A stretch of DNA of 64,000 nucleotides from Saussurea involucrata (taxonomy: Eukaryota > Streptophyta > Magnoliopsida > Asterales > Asteraceae), in NCBI GenBank assembly GCA_033807775.1, contig CM066314.1, positions 92,420,929 through 92,484,928 on the forward strand, in the 5' to 3' direction. Each line of letters opens with the position of its first letter. Position 1 is the stretch's first letter. This document shows, piece by piece, positions 57,001-64,000 of the stretch. Under the pieces are notes generated by a model. It ran no database searches and was not told the DNA's origin. It worked only from the letters and a program-made list of their open reading frames with translations. A program made the position numbers and the translations under genes.

Positions 57001-58011
57001 ACCTTCCTCACCTATTTCCTCACTCAAGCTCTCAAAAGAAGGCTCAGATCCTAAGTATGACGGGGTTCTCACCTCAGGTTCTTGAGGTTGAGCAGCACTC
57101 TGATAGTTATGGATAGAAATATGGTCAGGGGCGGTAAGGGCAAGCATTGTACCTGGAATTCTCCTTATGAAAGGGTATTCGCCTGATGTAGTGGGGAGGA
57201 ATTTGGACATCGTCCAGACGGGTGTTGAGCGACCCTGATGAGTTAGTTCCTGTCTGTCGAAGGCTCTTCTGATCACCAGACTGATAAAGCGTGGAAACTT
57301 GATCATCTTCAGGAACTTGTGAGATCCAACGACTCCTCCTCTTGCGATGGATGAGGTTTTTGTGTTGACAGCTGAAAGAAGATCGTTGTAGAGAATGCTG
57401 GCGTAGTCAAAGTTTCGATTGAAGAACAATCCATACATGATTTGTAGGATTTCTGTTGTGGCTTGGTCTTGACTACCAGATTTGCTGGTAAGGGTTCTGT
57501 TTAAGGTGGAGAACATGAAATTCCACATAGTGGGTAGATTCTGTCGCTTGAACTCTCCAATCCTATTCAGATCCTTGTTGTAACCCATAAACTTCATGAA
57601 GTCAAGAAGAATAGCTGTTTTTGGTGGTTTCTCATAGGCATCTATTCCTAGCTGTCTCTTGGTTTTCATTCTGAAGATTTTTCTTAAGGTGCTTGCTCTT
57701 ATGCGGATTGTTCCCGCTCCTCCATTACTCGCGTTGACGCTCCCAACTATCCCGTCTTGTTCTTCGATGTATTGGCATGTGGTCCACCATTGTTGAACAT
57801 AGATCGCTGGAAGGTGGTCATCGAACTCTGTTAGGGCTCTGAAGATGTCAGAGTTTCTAAAGAACTCAATGAAAACGTGATACAGGGGTAAATAGAGTCC
57901 TGGAGTGGGATCAAATCTGTAGTTGTTGTCAGCAAACTCATATGAAAGAACAACGATATCATCAGTGGGTTCTATTCGGCTTGAATCAGCAGAGTTTTGG
58001 GGTTCCGCCAT
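54026..58011 (-). pseudogene. Extra ORF (aORF) of element K, about 1,330 codons, broken
   Basis: ATG at 58011-58009 (CAACAATGGCG context) starts MAEPQNSADSSRIEP. The N-terminal domain (IYVQQWWTTCQYI, MWNFMFSTLNRTL, ILQIMYGLFFNRNFDYASI) parallels A and B. An acidic Ser/Glu/Pro-rich middle follows, then a coiled coil (LNEYKLINQQKEELIRKENASL), FRKSILSRMMTISSKFVMKA, a long Lys-Glu repeat (about 55160-55260) and the C-terminal domain (FGIRRILDIKHKKF, FNDNDLVLLNPYDLILLH). TAA at 55954-55956 is in frame; a stop at 54862 and a frame change precede the last part (54811-54026). No signal peptide or membrane helix is visible. Function is unknown. Confidence 0.85.
55160..55260. repeat. (CTCCTT)n hexanucleotide repeat coding Lys-Glu in K
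   Basis: About fifteen CTCCTT/TTCCTT units are present; on the minus strand they read AAGGAG and encode alternating Lys and Glu. Element E has only a short KEKE stretch at the same place, so this is a K-specific expansion. Confidence 0.95.
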
Positions 58012-58896
58012 TGTTGCAGGTTTTGGTTTTCTTGTAGAACACTGAGGATTTAAATAAAAGAAGGAAAGGTGAAAGGTTTAGGAAGCTTTAGAAAAGAAAT
58101 GGGTCAAGGTTTTGGATATTTATAGTCAGAGCTTGTGGCTGGGTAATCGCCGTAGATACTGTAGGCACTCGAGTGTCAGAAGGTGGAGTGGCCTGAATTG
58201 TGTATCGTGGGGGACAGCTAGTGGTTTAGCTTTCAATTAGAGATTGCCACGTGGATTTGTTCTGACCACTTTTGTGCAAGTAAACCGTCGCGGTTAGAGA
58301 TGTGTGGGAAACAAGTGGTTGACGCTTAGAAATAACCCGCACCTCTGATGACGTGGCAGAACAAACTAACAGAGCTCTGTTGGAGCTTTGTTAAGTTGCC
58401 TCTGTTGAGTGAACTCTTCATTTCTTATCAAGTAACCCAAGATGTTGTACCTTTACCTTAAAATCATTTAAAATTTTGTTCTGATGTGAAAAGAAAAGAA
58501 CAGAGAACTTAGACAAACAACAGAGCTCTGGTGAGAAACAACAGAGGTTCTGATGAGAAGTCAGAGTTCTGGCAGATTCTTGACATTATCATAAAGATTT
58601 TCATCAGAACAAGTTTTCCTCCTTTCTTCAAAACGATTCAAAAAGCAGAGTCAATTTGGATTTGGACGTTTGAGTACTGACTTGCTCCCCCTAAAACCAT
58701 GCATTATTTTTTTTAAGCTCCCCCTAGAAAATTGAGTTTTTTTTTTTTTTTTAAAACAAAAGAATGTTTACTGAGTGTTAAAAAAATGCTTAATAGAGTT
58801 CTGGTGAACAACAGAAGCTATGTTGAACTATCCTACCCAACTATTTGACAGAGCTCTGGTAGGATCATCAGAGGCTCTGTTTAATTTTGAACAGAG
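58012..58896 (-). other. Spacer between pol and the extra ORF of element K
   Basis: No gene. It holds the TATA box near the extra ORF, AGAGCTCTG words (about 58373, 58522, 58855), two reverse PPT-like GCTCCCCCT tracts (about 58683-58691 and 58720-58728) and a poly-T run (about 58738-58752). Confidence 0.85.
58117..58124 (-). promoter_or_regulatory. TATA box of a putative internal promoter for the K extra ORF
   Basis: TATTTATA on the plus strand reads TATAAATA on the minus strand, about 106 bp upstream of the ATG at 58011. The position and the CTATAAATA context match element B's box almost exactly. Promoter activity is inferred. Confidence 0.55.
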
Positions 58897-61800
58897 TTAG
58901 GAGGACAGGTTCAGCATACCCAGTTTGCTGATTAAGAAGTTAAATCTCCTTTCATCAAGGGCTTTTGTAAACAAGTCAGCAAGCTGGAAGTCTGTTGAAA
59001 CAAAGTACATTTCAATAGTTCCTTTTTCAACATGATCCTTTATGAAGTGGTACCTAATGTCGACGTGCTTAGTCTTCGAGTGCTGAACTGGATTGGCTGT
59101 TATGGCAATGGCACTCTTGGAGTCACACAGAATTGGAATTTTACCATACTCCAGACCATAATCTTTGAGTTGTGTTTTCATCCATATCACTTGTGAGCAA
59201 CAACTAGCAGCAGCAACGTTTTCTGCTTCTGCTGTAGAGGTTGAAACACAGTTATGTTTCTTAGATGTCCAACTCACCAACTTTTCTCCAAGCAGTTGGC
59301 AGCAACCAGAAGTACTCTTTCTGTCATTCTTGCATCCTCCATAGTCTGAATCTGTATATGCTACAAGCTCGAAACCAGAGTTAAGAGGATACCAGAGACC
59401 CAAAAATTGAGTCCCTTTCAGATATTTAAAGATACGCTTGACAGCTGTTAAATGAGTTTTTGTAGGATTTGCTTGAAATCTGGCACAAGGATAGGTTGCA
59501 AACATTATATCAGGTCTGCTGGCAGTTAAGTACAAAAGTGACCCTATCATGCCTCTGTAGTGCTTGACATCTATTGGTTCACCCTTAAGATCTGAGTCAA
59601 GTTTAACTCCAGTGGCAATAGGAGTTTTCATTGGTTTTGAATCATTGAGCTTATACTTTTTCAACATATCAGAGATGTATTTAGACTGACTTATGAAAGT
59701 CCCTCTGTCTGATTGTTTAACTTGTAAACCAAGGAAGAAAGAAAGTTCTCCCATCATGCTCATTTTGAATTCGCTTTTCATTAAACTTTCAAACTTATCA
59801 CAGTACTCCTGCCTTGTAGACCTAAAGATAATATCATCAACATATATTTGTACCAGAAGTATATCATTCTTATACCTCCTAAAGAATAGAGTTTTATCGA
59901 CGGTACCTTGCTCAAAGTGATTGATCAACAGAAATTTGGACAGAGTTTCATACCAAGCTCTGGGAGCTTGCTTAAGGTCGTACAGAGCTTTGTCTAACTT
60001 GTAAACGTGGTCTGGAAACTCTGAACATTCAAAACCCGGTGGTTGCTGGACATAAACTTCTTCTTGCAGTTTTCCATTCAGAAAGGCAGACTTGACATCC
60101 ATTTGGTAGACCTTGAAACCCTAGCCACAGGTGAAAAGGTTTCATCATAGTCAATTCCTTCTTCCTGTCTGTATCCCTTTGCAACCAGACGGGCTTTGTT
60201 TCTGATGATAATCCCATCTTCATCCTTTTTGTTTCTAAACACCCACTTGGTTCCAATGGCCGTTTTGCCTTTTGGTAGTGGAACCAAGGACCAGACTTTA
60301 TTTCTTTCGAATTCCAGAAGCTCTTCTTGCATAGCTTCGATCCAATTTGGGTCCTCTAGGGCTTCAGAAATCTTCTTCGGCTCAATCATGCTTAAAAAAT
60401 TTACAAAGAAGGCTTCATTGATTGTGGCCGATCTTGTCTTCACACCATCTTCAGCAGCACCAATAATCAGATGATGAGGGTGATCCTTTGTCCATCGTGT
60501 CATGGGAGCCTGGACAACAGGCGGGGTTTGTGCTTCTGATGGGAAAAGACGAACTTCAGCGTCAGAGCTCTGTAGGTTGGGACCAGGGCTCTGTGGCATA
60601 CAACTCTGAAGAGTGGCCTCATTGCTCTGAGAGTCATTAACAGGGCTCTGTGAAGGTGATCTTTCAAACAAGCAGTCTTTGCCAATATTAGTTAGAAAAG
60701 GTGATGATGGCACTTGTTCAGGTTCTCTCTCGCTCTGATGTGGTTCCTCGTTTCTCTGAATTACCCCTGTAGACAGAGAAGTAGATGGTGAAATATTAGA
60801 GGGACCAGTGAGATATGTACCTGTCAGATTCTGTTCTGTTGAGTTCTGAGCTTGTTCTCCTCCGTTGATGATATCAGAGGAGTCATCATCATTGAAGAAA
60901 TCGTTGAACATGAGATTGATATCTTCTTCCCTTGTCTTTGAAGAACTTGTCTCCTTCTGCTCTGTATGTGTCCCCTCTGTTGATTTTCGATCAGAGAATC
61001 TTGAAGTACTTTCATCAAAGGACACATTCACACTTTCTTGAATAACCCGACATCTGGAGTTGTAGACTCTGTAAGCTTTAGAGGTTAAGGAATAACCAAT
61101 AAAGGTTCCTTCGTCTGCTTTCTTATCAAACTTTCCCAGTTGATCTTTGTCATTCAATATGTAGCAATTGCAACCGAAAACATGAAAGAATTTCACGTTT
61201 GGTCTTCTATTGTTAATGAGTTCATAAGGAGTCTTCTTAAATCTTTTCACTATTACAGCTCTGTTTTGGGTAAAACAGGCTGTTGAGACTGCTTCTGCCC
61301 AGAAGTTCATTGGAAGGACAGAGCCAGCCAACATGGTTCTGGCGGCTTCTATCAGAGTTCTGTTCTTTCTCTCCACAACTCCATTTTGTTGTGGAGTTCT
61401 TGCTGCTGAGAAGTTTTGGGAAATACCTTCCTCTGTTAGGTAGGCATCAATTTTGGCATTCTTGAATTCTGTCCCATTATCACTTCTCAACTTCTATACC
61501 TTCAGATCTAACAGAACCTGTATCCTTTTCAACAAACTTATCAGAATCTCTGGGACATCAGATTTTACTCTAATGAACTCAATCCAGGTATATCGAGAAT
61601 ATTCATCAATTAAAACAAGAATATACTTCTTGCCCGACAGACCTTGCACAGAGATTGGACCACAGAGATCCACATGAAGCATATGCAAAGGTCTGGGACA
61701 ACTATGATCACTCTTAGTTCTGTGTGAAGATATTTTCATCTTACCTAGCTCACAAGCAGAACAGAGATGGTCTTTGTCAAACTTCAGAGAAGGAAGTCCT

Positions 61801-62297
61801 TTTACTAACTTTAGTTTAACGAGCTTATCAAGATTTTGAAAGTTCAAATGGGCAAATCTTTTATGCCAGAGCCAGGCATCTTCATTTTTCAAAGACACTA
61901 AACAGAGTTTCTCTGTTGTAGAGTTTTGGTTTTGTTTAAAATTCATCTTATAAAGATTGCCTTTTCTGTCGGCTCTTAAAAGTTCTTGACCAGACTCTGA
62001 AAGTAGCAAAGAACAATATTTCTTCCTGAAATTGTCGTCGAACCCGTGATCACAGAGTTGACTTATACTGAGAATATTATGATTTAATCCTTCAACATAA
62101 GCAACTTCAGAGCCTGAAACATCACCATTTACTAAAGTACCATAACCCTTAATCTGTCCGCCATTGTCTCCTCCGAAGGTTACTGCACTTCCCATCTTGT
62201 TTTTAAAAGAAGTTAACAGCTCCTTATTCCCCGTCATGTGCCTGGAGCATCCAGAATCCAAATACCAGATCTGCACATGAGGTTTCTGCAAGACATA
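58897..62297 (-). pseudogene. pol: pol of element K (protease, integrase, RT, RNase H), broken
   Basis: Protease begins at about 62291 (HVQIWYLDSGCSRHMTGN). Next come the HHCC region (WLWHKRFAHLNFQ ... CSACELG) and the integrase DDE core (VDLCGP, RSDNGTEF, VVERKNRT) with an in-frame TAG at 61494-61496 just before RSDNGTEF. RT has FSPVAR, then a deletion of about 44 nt relative to family A near 60120 that removes the LEAIRIFLAFA segment and shifts frame. MDVKSAFLNG, IYVDDIIFRS and RNase H (AYTDSDYGGC) follow, ending at 58897. IIFRS replaces the family-A IIFGS, and AEAENVA replaces AEAEYVA. Confidence 0.93.
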
Positions 62298-64000
62298 TTA
62301 ATTCCTTTTAGGTACCCACTGCATAATGGGTCCTTTCTTGTTAGGCTTTGGTGGATTAACAGACTTTCCTTGGGATTTTTCATTCTGAGATGGTGTGCCA
62401 GAGGTTTTCCTCTGTGTATTCTGAACAGTCTTAAGATTTTTCTTTTGAACCGACTTATTCAGAACACAGTGGGGGCCATTTAGATGATTTTGCAATTTTA
62501 GTAACAGTTGAATACAATTGCAGTTTATCGAGCATGACTGTTGCACATTGTTTTTATTCAAAAACTGTTTAAATGGTGCTTGATTTTGAAAGGTTTTAGG
62601 ACCAGATGTCTTTGCATACAATCTGTCCTGATTTTGTTTCTTTGAAACAGACTCTGTTGACATGAAGTTCTTTGGATTTGACTCTTTTGACCAAACAGAA
62701 TTTCCTCTTTGATTTACACCAGAATTTGGAATAGATCTGTTGTTTGCTATCCATTTTCCCTTCTGTTCTGGTGTGAACTTTACTGGTTTGAAAGCAAGAG
62801 GAACATTTTGGTTTACAAAAACACTTTTGTTTTTCTCTCTCTTCTCCACTTCTACTGCATTAGAAGCAAGAATCTTAAAACCTTTGTTGTTAAACTCAGT
62901 TACCGGTATAAACCTTCATTGTTTCTTGAAGAGAGAAACATCATCTTTTAGATCCGTAGATTTTATCGGTGCCAGCTTTAACTTGTGTAAGATTTTCTTT
63001 TGACCACAAAAGATCTGTTCATCTACCTCGGAGTCACAGTCAGAGGCTAGAAAGTCTCTGGTGGCTCTGTTGGAGGTATTAGGCTTGATTGGTATAACAG
63101 AGATGTTTGGCTTAACAGTTCTGAACCTTCTCAACTTGGGTTTTAAGGAATCTGAAACAGCATTTTCTTCGAAAACTTTCAACAAATCCTCCTCGAAAGA
63201 TGTTCTTATAGATTCAGAGGTAGGAGAGAAGGCTGGGACTTCTGGATTTAGCTTGCTCTGTGTTATTTCGATAGAGGGCTCTGTCACATAAGTAACAGAC
63301 TTCTGTCCTAAGAATGAGTTGAAGTTAAAAATCTCTTTTGTATCCATGTTCTTGACAGAGTTTGGAAGTATGATTTTAGCCCTTCCTGGATCAAGAATAA
63401 ACTCTGAGGATGGTTTTAAGACCTTCTTATGATCAGAGGAGTCATAGCTGACGTTCCTAAAGTCAAGATTTCTTTGTTTTGAGAAAGCATCTAAAGTTTT
63501 GGTTCTTTTGAAAACAGCATTACCAGATATCACGTCCTCTTGGATTTTCCCAACACAAAAGGCAGAGGACAGAGATGTCTTCTTCCTTTCGTCATAGGGA
63601 GCAAGGTCAGAGAAACCAAGACCTTGCGTATCCATCTGTGAATTTATCTTGATGTGCACATCTTGTGCATCCTGGTATTTTTTAATCTGAATTTCTTTTC
63701 TCTGTAGAGATTGATGCAGAATTTCCCTTTCTCTTTGAAAATAATCAGTTAGAGCAACAGAGTTAAGTCTCTCTATTTCAGACTTTTTCAAAATTTCAAA
63801 CTTCTGTTTCAAAACGTTTTCATATTCGTTAATTCTGTCAGAAAACAGGCTCTCTTTCTTCTTTTACAAGATTTCTAGCTCAGATTTTTCTTTGAAGATT
63901 TCTTCTTTTTCTTGTTCTAAGAGAGTTTTCTCTCTCTTGTAAAAGGACAGATCCTTCTGAGCTAGCTTTCTAAGTTCCTTTTCTTCAGAAAGTTTTTGTT
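62298..64000 (-). pseudogene. gag: gag of element K, C-terminal coiled-coil extension, open at the window edge
   Basis: Three in-frame segments (to about 63870, 63812-62916, 62849-62298) are separated by TAA near 63866 and TGA at 62916-62918. The right part is strongly coiled-coil. A conserved CNCIQLLLKLQNHL patch precedes the end, GPIMQWVPKRN-stop (TAA, 62298-62300). Capsid and zinc knuckles must lie beyond 64000. pol follows in the same frame, unlike in families A and H, where it is -1. Confidence 0.85.

Larger units (their letters stand above)
53102..64000 (-). mobile_element. Element K: minus-strand Sirevirus-like copia retrotransposon, 5' end outside the window
   Basis: Reading leftwards from 64000: gag extension, pol, spacer with PPT-like tracts, TATA box, extra ORF, PPT and 3' LTR. 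The LTR and extra ORF match element E. It inserted into H integrase (left flank CCAGA, 53097-53101). The 5' LTR, PBS and capsid part of gag are beyond 64000. Confidence 0.95.

Noticed and set aside
1..64000. Host protein-coding genes, tRNA or rRNA genes
   Set aside because: All long ORFs have retrotransposon motifs or are shadows of them, and no tRNA or rRNA sequence was noticed by eye on either strand.

Overview
The window is 64 kb of plant heterochromatin-type DNA made entirely of nested LTR retrotransposons. I see no host gene, rRNA, tRNA or CRISPR. Almost everything is Ty1/copia: the order is gag, protease, integrase, RT, RNase H. Primer-binding sites match the 3' end of initiator tRNA-Met (TGGTATCAGAGC). 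Large size (about 15 kb), a long extra ORF (aORF) downstream of pol and repeated GGGGGAG tracts all point to the Sirevirus/SIRE1 (Maximus) lineage. The host is a eudicot. The LTR and polyprotein style would fit Asteraceae, but that is an impression and was not searched. Element letters below are mine.

Left half (1-30994), five layers. Element A (4146-19143) is complete, with 828-bp LTRs and a perfect GGAAC target duplication, and sits in the aORF of element B (1-4145 and 19144 to about 20684). B's 3' LTR abuts the internal part of minus-strand element C (about 20685-24447), so B probably inserted into C, with the other half of C off the left edge. C in turn sits in the aORF of plus-strand element E (24448-27631). 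E ends inside the minus-strand aORF of relic G (27632-30994). G was also hit by a gypsy-type solo LTR (27763-29482).

Right half (30995-64000). Element H (plus, from 30995) carries four insertions. They are the short non-autonomous element F (33608-36169, TSD GAAGA), a solo LTR of the C family (36871-37352, TSD AACTT), element J (38433-52510, TSD ATATA) and minus-strand element K (53102 to beyond 64000). J lacks pol and itself holds A2, a second family-A copy (from 40695) that has lost its aORF and 3' LTR.

All coding regions carry nonsense or frameshift lesions, although A pol has only one stop. A and A2 could have been each other's recent relatives. A's two LTRs differ at about 6 sites by eye, so its insertion is recent.

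The most interesting biology is not the pol genes. (1) Families A, B and K each have a canonical TATA box shortly upstream of the aORF, which suggests a dedicated internal promoter. (2) The aORFs share one layout, a globular N-terminal domain, an acidic Thr/Glu/Pro-rich middle with coiled coils, and a C-terminal domain, but have diverged strongly in sequence. (3) Each family is saturated with its own short, mostly palindromic motif. (4) In four families gag stops at a VPK motif followed 11-12 nt later by a splice-acceptor-like TG(C/T)AG. A testable inference is that the aORF protein recognises its own family's motif, by analogy with anti-silencing factors of VANDAL DNA transposons.
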